Origin: Dasypus novemcinctus
Taxonomy: Eukaryota; Chordata; Mammalia; Cingulata; Dasypodidae
DNA length: 64,000 nucleotides
Reading direction: 5' to 3'
Assembly: GCF_030445035.2 (NCBI RefSeq)
Contig: NC_080683.1
Span: 115,925,225-115,989,224, forward strand
In this document: one piece after another, positions 33,601 through 45,600 of the stretch
Layout: every line of letters starts with the position of its first letter
How positions within the stretch are numbered: position 1 is the stretch's first letter
The notes under the pieces: generated by a model
The model's database searches: none
Told to the model about the DNA's origin: nothing
Seen by the model: only the letters and a program-made list of their open reading frames with translations
Translations under genes and position numbers: made by a program

Positions 33601-36600
33601 TGCACAGAACATTACGAAACACTGCTGAAAGAAATTAAAGGAGCCCTAAATAAAGGTAGGACATTCTGTAGTCATGCATGAAAAGACTAAATATTGTTAA
33701 GATGTCAATTCTTCCCAAAGTGATTTACACAGTCAATACAATCCCAACATCCTTTTTTGCAGAAATAGAAAAGCTAATCATCAAATTCATATGGAATGTT
33801 AGGGGCCCCAAATAACCAAAACCACCATTGATAGATCAATGAAATAGGAGTTCTTACACTTCCTAACTTTTAAAACTTATTACAAAGCATCATCAAATAA
33901 TGCTGTACTGCCACAAGGACAGACATATAGACCAATGAGAGTTCAGATATAAATCCAATGGCCAACTAACAAGGGTGCCAAGTCTACTTAAGGGGCAAGT
34001 ATAGTCTCTTCAACAAATGTTGCTTAGAAAACTGGACAACCACATGCAAAACAATGAAAGTAGACCCCTACTTTATACCACATACAAAAACATACCTTGA
34101 AATGCATCAAGACCCAAACGGAAGTAAGACTATACAATTCCTTTAAGAAAACTTAGGGGAACATCTTCAGGACCTTGTATTAGGCAATGGATTCTTAAGA
34201 CTTTACACCAAAAGCACAAAGCAGAAGCAACAAAAGAAACAATAGAAAATACAAAAAAAAAAAAAAAAAAAAAAATAAAAATAAAAATAAAAGGAAACAA
34301 TACATAAATTGACTTCAACAAAATTAAAAACTTTTGTGCATCAATGGACTTTATCAAGAAAGTGAAAAGAAAACCTACAGAATGGGAGAAAATATTTGGA
34401 ATCCATATAGAAGGGTTTCATATCCAGATTATATAAAGAACTCATACAACTCAACAACAAAAACAACTCAAATGAAAAATGGGAAAAAGACTTGAATAGA
34501 TATTTCTCCAAAAAACATATACAAATGGCCAATAAGTACATGAAAAGATGTTCAACATCATTAGCCTTTAGGGAAATGCAAATCAAAACCACAATGAGAT
34601 ACTACTTCACACTCACTATAATGGCTATTACTAAAAATAAAACAATGAAAATAACAGGTACTGGCAAGGATGTGGAGAAATAGGAACCTTGCACATTGTT
34701 GGTGGAAATGTAAAATGGTACAGCTGCTGTGGAAAACACTTTGGCAGTTCTCAGAAAGTTAAGTATAGAATTACCATATGGTCTGGCAATGCCACTTCAA
34801 GGTATATACCTCAAAGAATTGAAAACAGGAACTCGAACATATATTTGCACATGCAGCATTATTCACAATAGCTAAAGGCTGAAGCAACTCAAGTGTCCAT
34901 CAGTGGATGAATGGATAAACAAAATTTGATATAGACATACAATCAAATATTGCTCAGACATTAAAAGGAGTTCAGATGCAAGCTACAACATGGATGAACC
35001 TTGAAGACATCATATTGAGTGAAATAAGCCAGACACAAAAGGACAACTATTGTATGATCTCATTGACATGAAAGAGAATATGCAAATTCATAGCCAAAAA
35101 TTAGAATACAGGTTATAAGGGGCTGGGGTGGGGGTTGGATAATGGGGAGAGAATGGGAAGTTAGCGTTCATTTGGTACATTTTCTGCTTAGGGCGACTGA
35201 AAAGTTTGGGTAATGGATAGCGGTGATGATAGCACTACATTGTAAATATAAGTAATACCACTGAATTGTATACTTGAAAGTCGTTAAAATAGTATATTTT
35301 AAGTTGTTGTATGCAGGTTACCAAAAGTAAGAAAGAAAAACTATGTAAATGTACAATACAGGGGAAACGGACTTTGGCCCAGTGGTTAGGGCGTCTGTCT
35401 ACCACATGGGGGGTCCGCGGTTCAAACCCCGGGCCTCCTTGACCCGGGTGGAGCTGGCGCATGCGCAGTGCTGATGCGCACAAGGAGTGCCCTGCCACGC
35501 AGGGGTGTCCCCCACGAAGGGAAGCCCCACGCGCAAGGAGTGCACCTGTAAGGAGAGCTGCCCAGTGCGAAAGAAAGTGCAGCCTGCCCAGGAATGGCAG
35601 CGCCTGCACTTCCCGTGCCGCTGACGACAACAGAAGCGGACAAAGAAACCAGACGCAGCAAAAAGACACAGAAAACGGACAACCGGGAGAGGGGAGGGGA
35701 ATTAAAAAAAAAAAAAAAAAGACATTAAAAAAAGCCACAAAAAACTGTACAATAAAAAAGGAAACTCTTTTAACTGAGGACTATAAATATAATAATATTG
35801 GTACGATGGTTGTAACAAATGTACCACACTAACGTAAAATGTTAATAATAGAATAAACTGTGTGTGTTGGAGATAGGGTGTTAGGTAGGGTATGGCAACT
35901 CTGTTATTTTCTGTATATTTCTGTTAAAAAGAAAAAAAATTTTCAAGTGGAAAATGAGACTACAGATTTGGAGCAAAAATTGCGAAGGTTTTAACTTCTC
36001 ATTCATAGTGCTAATAAATGGGATTTTAGCTGGGGAGAGAGGGCTGATGGGAGGACACAGAGACCAGAAAATTGGCCTCTAGTTCAGTGCTGGCAGCGCT
36101 GGCCTTGAGCAGGTCAGTTTGTTTTTGCCTGACTCCTTCCCAAATGTAAAATAAACCTACAGTAAATCAATCTTCCCACTGCTTCTTTTTTCTTTGTCAG
36201 AAAAGCCTTTACTTTTTCTTCCCTGTTGAGGAAACAGTTTACTTTCCCTATTAGTGAAGTACTGACTCCCTGGTACACCTTCTAAAGCAGTTCTGATTAG
36301 AATTTTTTTTTTAAAAGATTTATTTATTTATTTAATTACCCCCCCTCCCCCAGTTGTCTGTTCTTGGTGTCTATTTGCTGCGTCTTGTTTCTTTGTCCGC
36401 TTCTGTTGTCGTCAGCGGCACGGGAAGTGTGGGCGGCGCCATTCCTGGGCAGGCTGCACCTTCTCTCGCGCTGGGCGGCTCTCCTTACAGGGCGCACTCC
36501 TTGCGCGTGGGGCTCCCCTACGCGGGGGACACCCTTGCATGGCACGGCACTCCTTGCGCGCATCAGCGCTGCGCATGGCCAGCTCCGCACGGGTCAAGGA

Positions 36601-39600
36601 GGCCCGGGGTTTGAACCGCAGACCTCCTATGTGGTAGACGGACGCCCTAACCACTGGGCCAAGTCCGTTTCCCTGATTAGAATTTTTTTTGGTATACTTT
36701 CGTCAGTTATTAAATTTTCTCTTTTAGAAGAAAATTAGTTGATGCCTGTCCTTATAAAGTACTGCAGGGCACGCTGAAAATATCATTTGTGAGAACGCTC
36801 TGAAAAAGGAGGGAAAGGCAATCTGCATGGGTGCTCTTCGGCCCTTTCCCTGAGGAGGGAGGAGAGTCAACATCGCTGTAGTTCGTGTGAGCAAGCACGT
36901 GTACAAACGCATGCACGCACCCCCCCCCCAATACCTGACATCTGCCATTCTAAGTGCCTGGCTGCCACACCTATCCTGTCCCTTCCCAAAATGCATGGGC
37001 TTTCTGTAACCAGGAAGCAGTTTTACTCTGAACCCAGACCTTTTCAGGAGAAATTCTGGCAGAAGATAAAGAACAGGTGCGGATCTCCTAAGCCTTTTCC
37101 CTTGCCAAGCTGAATTCCCACTGCCTGCTGGGCCCCAGCACCCACAGGCTGGCAGGGCAGTGGCTGGTAGGGTCCGAGTCGACGCTGGCTTCACCCTCCC
37201 TGGTTACTGGTCAGCAGTGGGAGGAAGAGCACATCACGGCTTTGGACTAACCGATTCTTTAACGTTCAGGGGAACGTGACAGCAGAAACCACCGAATGGA
37301 GCCTGGTGGGAGTCTTGGGCACCAGGTTTCGTGGGTCCGCAGGGCCCTCAGGAGAGGAGCACCAGCTCCCGAGGCCCCGTTTTGGCTGCAGTCCAGAGGC
37401 TGAAAGCCGGGTGCAGGGTTCCTGAGGATGGGGTGTTTCGCTCATTCGGTGCAGAACACATATGGGGAGTGGGGCTGGGACATGGTGGGAATCTGAGCGT
37501 CCACGGAGCTAATCATAGCCAGGACCTCATTTTCCCTTTATGCTTATCGTGTTATAACAAGTGCCTTAAATTAAGAGAGACATATCTCTTTCGGTTTGGA
37601 TGGCAGGAGTTTGGAACCGTTACTTTTAGCTTTGGCAAAACAAAGCTAAACTCTCAATATTTGGAGGAAAAAGCCTAGGTCAAACACCAGGTTGACTACA
37701 AATCCCTTATTTGGGAGGAGAGGACAATCTATTCTTCACAGTGCCCTGAGGCTATGAACAAGCAGAGCATGTTTTCTAGGAGAGTGGATAGTAGCCTGTA
37801 TGCCCGGTCGGGCTTTTTAGCTTTCAGGATAAAGATTGTCAACTAGGAGGTAGAGGAAAGTTATCAGAATAACCTGAGAAACTTAAAATCCTTCTCCATT
37901 CCGATAGCCTCTCTGCCCGATACCCACTTGTCCTCACATACTTATCTCTACCCTTGGAAATAAGCTTCCCCCCATAAACAAACACTCCCCTCCACTCCAT
38001 GGCAGCTGGCCCCTAAAAGACGACCTCTCAGGAACCAAACCTGGCCTCTCGAGTGAGAATGGCCTCGCTCAGGCTCATTTCTCTTTCCTCCTTTAAAAGC
38101 TGGCCCGGATTGTGAGGGGCACACCCTCCTCAGTCCTCTCTATGGTGGGACCCTGTCAGGGGAAGGGAGGTGGGAAGGCAGAACGTCCTCTTTCCAGCTC
38201 TCAAGGATCCCGCCAGCAAGGACAGCGAGCTGAGAAGACACACGGGGCCTTGGGTTCAGGAGGAAGGCCCGGGCTTCCTCAGAAAATGGGGCTTTTAGCC
38301 CTGGCTGCAAGGAGAAGCAACCGCAGGAGGACACCTGTCCCTGCCGCCTTTTCCGGCATAGCTCTGAGGGGCGGAAGGGCGCGCAAGGACAACCCAGTTC
38401 CCAGAACTCATTAGGGTTTCCTCGAGAGAAAGCCAGCCAATGTGCTAGGTACCGCAGACGAGGGAGACACGAAACTTCTCCCAACCTGGAGGAACTAAGG
38501 ATTTTCATTCCAAGGATTGGAGTTTTCTAGCAAAAACAAGCCCCGCAGGGTGCCTATAGCTTGCGTCACGGTAGATTTTCACAGTGTGGATCAGCCACGA
38601 TGGGTTCTGCAGAAGGCAGCCTGTGGATCTCCGACCGTGACGTAGTCCTCAGGGGACATGCCGGTGGAACCTCCTCTTGTCCAGGAACAGAGTAGAGTAT
38701 TAATAAAGCTGTGGACAGACTAAGAGTTTGGAGGAATGCTTAGCTACATATGAGGCACAGAGGTCAAAAACAATGACTTTTTGAGTGCTTTCAAGGTCAA
38801 CTTGACACACGGGAGCATCCAAGGATGTGATTTGTAATTTGAAAGTCTTCAGCAGGATTGTGGATGTAAAACCATCTAACAGTGTGAGTCCCCGCTGCGT
38901 CGAAGAGAATGTTTATTTATGAATAGGAAACTGTCTCGAGGAGGGGCATCAAAAGTAGGTACCAACAGGCCTACCCAAGAGTCTAAGTGCCCGAGAGCCC
39001 CAGGGGTCAGTGCCAGGATTAATTTTTTAACAATCTGGAAAATTTAAGGATGCTGATAAATGTTTGTTCTGGGAAATCCAAGTCCTATGAGTAATCCCTT
39101 AAGGACAGCAGAGAAAGTTGTTTCAGGAGAGACTGTAGGTAATGGAAAGCATTGAACACTGTCATAAAAAAACTAGGAGCTATCAGTCACAAGGGAGGCA
39201 AGAGATCACGGAAACACCGTGACTTGTTTCCTGGTGACACTGACTCCTCATGTTTGGATGGCTGGAAAAAAAAAAGTCAATAAATCACAGCATATCTTTG
39301 TGACAAAACTGAGAGCCATTGAAAGTACACTTTGGATGGACTGTGCAAGGCGGGGAACTATAAAACACAGTGAACCCCGTGGTGAAAGATGGCCTGTGGT
39401 TAACAGTAAAAGAGAGAACGTTCTCTCCTGAACTATAACAATCAGACAATACTAATTAATACATGATGTTAATAACAGTATGGGGTATGGGAATAACACA
39501 CCAAATATAAGTTATGGACTACAGATAACAGTAATATTAGGACAATGTTCTTTCATCAATTGTAACAAATGTGTCACAACAATGCAAGGTGTTGGTGGTG

Positions 39601-42600
39601 GGGTGATGTGTGTGAGTCCTGTATATGGTATACATGATTGCTTTGTAAATGCTTAACATTTCAAATTTTAAAAAACACAAAAATTAAAAAAAAAATCACT
39701 AGACCTACAATTTCAGGGTACCAGGCACAACACAAACACATTTTTCCACTCCACCCCTCCAGTGCTGCACCCAGCCCTGTGCCTCTTCTGGACACTGCAC
39801 GCTTAGAAGGAAAAAGATAACACCTAACACTTGTAAGGTATGAAGTTGTTTTCAGAGCTTGCTGGCAGGCACTTTTTAATTGAACTTCCCAGTACCTCAT
39901 GGAGGAAGTATTATCTTCACATTCGGATGAGGCAACTGAGGCTGCAGTGGGAGGTCAATCCCAGAGGCACTGAGCTTCTCCCCGGTAAGCCAGGGATCAG
40001 GCTCTCAAGTGCCTTTTCCTCAACCCTGCACTCGTGCTGAATATGCCAGAGAAACGTGACTAAACCGTCCCAGCACTGGAGAGGGTGCCTTTTAAAGGGA
40101 AGGTAAATGGGTCAGTTACTGGTTCCCTGCCTCTCACGTCCAAATGGGAAGCTGGACCTGGGCCTCATAAATAACTTTCTTTTCTACCTGATGTGACCCT
40201 AAGCTTTGTCAGCCAAGGCTGCTGGAGACACCGTAGCAGGAAAGCTCTCTTCCAGGTTCCTGATGGCTTCCCCTTATAGGAATAAGTACTATAAACTGCA
40301 GAGGGGGTGCTTTTATTTCTTTTACAGCTACTTTGCAGCTTCCCGTAAACAAGCTTTTAGTGCAAACTGCACAGACCCTTTGTAATTTTGTTCCTACTCC
40401 CCCTCTGCTTTTATCTTACAAACCAAAGATTCCTAATATGTTTACTCTATCAACCAGAGCCCAAACAAGAGGTGATACAGGATGAAAACATGGATTGTTT
40501 CAAAATTGATCTGGATAAATTCGATGACAAATTTAAAAATAATTGAGGGAAGCAGAGTTGCTTTGCGTGAGTCATGCAATGGGGATAAACCTAACACAAC
40601 ACTAAATATTCCCTACAGCCAGTGTTACTCAAAAATGGATTGTTTCTCAAACTAGGGTTCTCTACGTGAATTTTTACAAATGTATGTTTCATTCTGATAA
40701 AAAAATTTCCCCCTCATTGTCTGCTGCTTGTTTTTGCTCATTGTCTGTCTGTTTTTTTCTTTAGGAGGCAATGGGAACCAAACATGGGCCCTCCAATGTG
40801 GAAGGCAGGTACTCAACCGCTTGAGCCACATCTACTACCTGCTGGTTTTTTGCTCATTGTTTTTGCTTGATGTCTGCTCCTTGTCTGCTCGTTGTTTGTC
40901 TGTCTTCTTTAGGAGGAACTACGAATCGAGCCCGGGATGTCCCATGTGGGAGGTGGGCACTCAACTGCTTGAGCCACATCTGTTCCCCTGATAAAAATTT
41001 TTTTTAAGTCAACAGAATAGTGTGATCCATCATGTGGTGAGTTTTGCCATGTGATTTTAGTGCTTGATTTTGCATTTGTATTTCAGAGCATACAGCTGTC
41101 AGGATAGTTCCAGCTTATCTGACAAGAACTAATGACAGATGAACTAGGATGGACAGGTCAAATACATGATGTATAATGCCAAGTGCCATCAGGATACATT
41201 GTATGAATAGAGATTTGAGGTTATAAAGCTGTTTCAACAGAGAAAAGCTCTGGGTGAAATGAACAATCAGAAACTCAAGGTCTCACAAGCATCCTTAGTG
41301 CAAATGAGGTCAATCAGTGCTATGTGAATACAGCAGAATAAATTTCAGAAAAATATTATTCTTGACAATACATGAATTTTGTTTCACTTGAATGTTCTTG
41401 GTCTATCAACATTGTTTATCCTTGAATTTGTGATTTGTTGATTTAGTTTTATAGATGAATAAGAGCTACAGAAATTTTAAGCCTAATTTTGTATTTGTAC
41501 ATCTTTAAGTTTGGAAATTTGCTAGAATATTCCCCCCCCCCTTTTCAGGGTATACACAGGAGAAGAAATAACCAGTAGATTTAATTTGCTAGGGTCATCC
41601 TGATATTATATTCTGATGTTTTTATTCGATACTGTTCTGGTCTTGCCTATATTGTTAGGTGAAAGAAAAGGAAAAAGTCTGCTTAGAGTTCTCTAAATGG
41701 TTGACACGGATCACCCAACATTTGTGACAACGGAGGATTTACTCCTTGGGTAAAGATGGATGAGCCTGCCCCACAGCTTCAGTGAATCGTTCACACGTCT
41801 TTTACATAACAAGTATTCACATTCCTCTTCTGATGGTCAAAGAAAAATTCTAAGGTTTGCAAAGGCTGACTTTTAGGATTTGAATTGGTAGGTTTTAACT
41901 TTTTTTTCTTTTAGAATTTTCAATTGTCTAATATTTCTTCTCAATAAACAGATGTTCTAAGTATGCCTGATAGTTGGATGAACTAAAATGCCCAAACTAT
42001 AATTTTCTCTTGCAAACACAGAAATATCCATCCTGGATTTAAATAATACAGAAGGGTACAAACACAAGTTATAGGGATACATTTTAAAAAATTACAACTT
42101 GTTTGTTCCTTTTCTGTATGCAGGAGAGGCTAAAAGAGAATAGGATTTTAGTATCATTTATATCCTCTTACATAGTAAAATTATGCTTCAGCTTCCTATA
42201 TAATGATTAATTACTAAGTGATTTCACAGTTGAAAAGAATCAGCTAATGAATAAATTAATTTTATTGATCAGATAGAATTATCAGTGGATTAATAAGCTG
42301 TTCCTCTCTCGTAATAATGGGGTTTTGTGTAATACTCACTTATCTTTCCTAAAAACATCTGAAGTCAGTGAACAGAATAGTGTATATTACAGAGTTGGGA
42401 ATGAATTTCTTTTGGAAAATCAAGCCATAACTAAAACTAAGAAAAAATACAATCTAATATTTATCTTGGGTAATTATGGATAGATTTATACACCATCATT
42501 AAAAACTTACTAAGATTTCTCTCAGGAAAATTAATCTTTTGGTTTTATAGCAGGCAAAAAAAAAAAAAAAAAAAAAATCCACTGTCCCAGAAAGATATCA

Positions 42601-45600
42601 ACAGTAGGATGACTTATCTTTGAACTGCTGCCAATTACATTTTAAAATGTTAAAGAGTATATGTTTTTAGAATTAAAAAAAAAATTAATGCAAGGATCTT
42701 GAATTCTCCAAGATTGATAGCACTTTAGCATTATAGATAGGGAAACTTGAAATAATTAAGTACATTTCAAATAAAGTTTTTAAAAAGTCATAGCTAAAGC
42801 TTTTGGGCATTATTAAAAATATTTCCGTAAGTTGCCCATGTCTCAAGTTTTTAACTACAGGCTATGACCACCTTTATTTTTCAGATTTGAAAATGCTCTT
42901 CTGATGCTGTCGATATAAAGCAAGGAAAGAAAAAGGCAATTTTTCTTCAACACACACTCCTTTCTTGATTGTTGCCAGCAATTGATTTTGTTAAGCCTCC
43001 TAAGTTTATTGATAAAGCATGTGAAAGAGCACTCCCTTTTTTTTTTTCAAATTTATCAGCGGTATTACTGAGCCAATTGATTCTTTAGTAAGAAGCCCTG
43101 CTCCTAATTATATACCGTAAGAGATATCGGCATTTAAATTACTTTTATTATGGAACACACCCGTGACTCACTCAGATCTTATGTATGGCTAAAATATAGT
43201 TGATGTATACCAGTAGGGCAAGGATATGGCGCAGGTCAGGTTAAATATGTACAAAGAAAACTAACAAATCACTCCCTGTATTTTTTGTACTAAAACCTCA
43301 CCATCATATTTATAGACTCTAGAAAAAAGGTATTTCCCCATTTCTCAGAATACAGAATTACTAGCTCTGCCCAAAATCAATAAACTCCAACTTAAAAAAT
43401 CTTAATGTTAAAGCTTTGGGATTTCTTTGGGCCCAGGAAACTCTGGCAGGGTGGAGGAGCGGCCCCAAGGAGCACTGCTTTGCTCTGGTGTTGCTGGTGA
43501 AAAGCCCCCCGCTGTTTAACTCACCTCTGCACGGCCACTTTTGATTGGTATGAGGTGACTGCAGGTGGGTTAGGTGCTGGCTCCCCCTCTCCTGGAGAGT
43601 TTGTCACGCAAGGAAGTGCAGATACCACTAGATGTAACCAAGGATGGAACACAGGGTTACTAGTACTGTATCAGCAAGCCCAAGCCCCAGGAGGCAGAGC
43701 ACCTGGATTCATGGCTGGCTCAGCCACCTACCAGCTGTGTGACCTTAGGCCAGTCACTTAAAGTCTCTGTGCCTCCCTTTCCTCATATATACAAGTATCT
43801 AATTTAATGCATAATACATGCAAACTATCTAGTGCCCAGAGTGCCCAGCACCGTTGTAGGGGCAAAAACAAAGTTGCGTGCACGAAATTGACAACAAAAA
43901 ATATATAACATTCAACCAAAACAGTGACTGAAAACAGCAGTACATTGATATTGGGCATCTACACTTAAGGCTTCAGGGCAAATCACCAGGGAATATCTCC
44001 AGCTCTCAAAGTGTTTTTTAAACCTCAGTTCAGCTCTTGTTCTACCTAGAATGATGGGGACTTCCTGAGCAGAAGCTAACAATACTGATGACTCACTCTA
44101 AAATCTGGGACAGACTGTAAACCTTGACACAGGTCGGAGTTTCAGGAAAACGATGGTGGGTGATGCTCTGAACTTGATGTCAGAGAATAACTGAAATCAC
44201 TTCAAGGGGGTTTCATTTCACAACCTGGCACAAGTTCCGTAAAACTGCCAGGGGTTTCCCCTGCCCTCTTTCCTTTGCTCAGTCTTGGTGAGGTAGAAAG
44301 AATATTGAAAGAACTGGTAGGGAAAGAGCAGGAAAGGGACAGATGAAGGACAAGGAGGCAGGCCACACATACACTAGACGGGCAGCTCCTGCAGTGGCCA
44401 CGGACACCTTAAGTGACCACGTAACAACGGCTGGGGGTATGCCTCCGTCTGTCCTGTCTCAGAGACAGCTGCCCAAAGCGCAAGGGGGTTAACAGGCAAC
44501 CACCAGGACTAGTCGCCAAATAAATATGCTTGGGCCACCTGAAGGCAGCATGGAAACCCCGTTAGAAAGGAGGCAGGGCATGCCAGAAGCTGGAGCAGCT
44601 TCTACTGAAACAAAGCCAAACCCCGCGTACGAATAACACTTTGCATTTGATGTTTTAAAATAGGGACTGTTCCTTCACATAAATACCATGGTTTGATCTT
44701 TATTCCAGCCCTGTGAGGTGCTCTGCTCCCTTCTGAGCCTACTGCAGATGAGGAAAGAGGAAGGCTGAACGACAAGCAATCTACTCGACCACCCACATCT
44801 GCGAGCAGCCCTTGACCTGCAGGCTTCCCAGGGGAGGGGCCCTGCCTTCTAGTTCACACTGGCTCATAGAAGGGGCTCCAGAAACGCTTGCTGACTCCTA
44901 GAGAAAGCACCCTCTACCTCCCAAGGCTGCAGGGGAACTAAAGAAGAACATGTGTGAAAGATGTACCTGATGCTAAAGAGACCGTGATTAAATATTAATT
45001 GAATCTGAGTACTAAAATTTAATTTTATTTTTATCTAAATAAAATTTGGTTTGAAATCACTAAGAAATCAATAATCTCTGACCAAAGCTTTTAGCGTATT
45101 CACAAATTTCTATGGAAATTTCAACAGATTTCCAATTCTAATGCTATGCCAAAGGCAGAACTAAATGAAATAAAAGTTTAGACCCTGTTTTCAGAACTGT
45201 CACATGTACAAGTTGTCAAATGCATAAAGTTAAAGTCTTCAAGAGAGCTATAAATCCATGTTACTTTAGCAGATAATACATAGCAAATGGAATTTAATTT
45301 TATGAACTCAAAGGAAAGTTCTGATCCTGCGAATAAACACCTGTGTATATGTGTGTGTGTATATATATATATATATAAATACAACATACATACCTACACA
45401 GATATGTACAAATACACATATAATATATGCACACACAAATATGCTTATCTGGAATAAATTCATATATTAAACACTCTATTAGAGTATAACCAAATACTGA
45501 AAAATCATCTGCAAGCGACACTAGAAAGAGCTTCACATTAGCTGAAAATGTATGGACCAGATAACACACACTTACACTTCTGAGGGTCTATGAATATCTT

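Larger units (their letters stand above)
33245..35945 (+). repeat. L1 (ORF2 RT part to 3' UTR), antisense in MAP7 intron
   Basis: Longest L1 in the window, split by the SINE at 35359-35745. RT-region motif reads FANGMILY at about 33358 where active L1s have FADD, so both catalytic Asp are gone. The C-terminal part is legible at 34492-34683 ([28 protein letters not shown]). Poly(A) expansion at 34248-34275. 3' UTR continues to about 35945. Dead copy. Confidence 0.9.
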
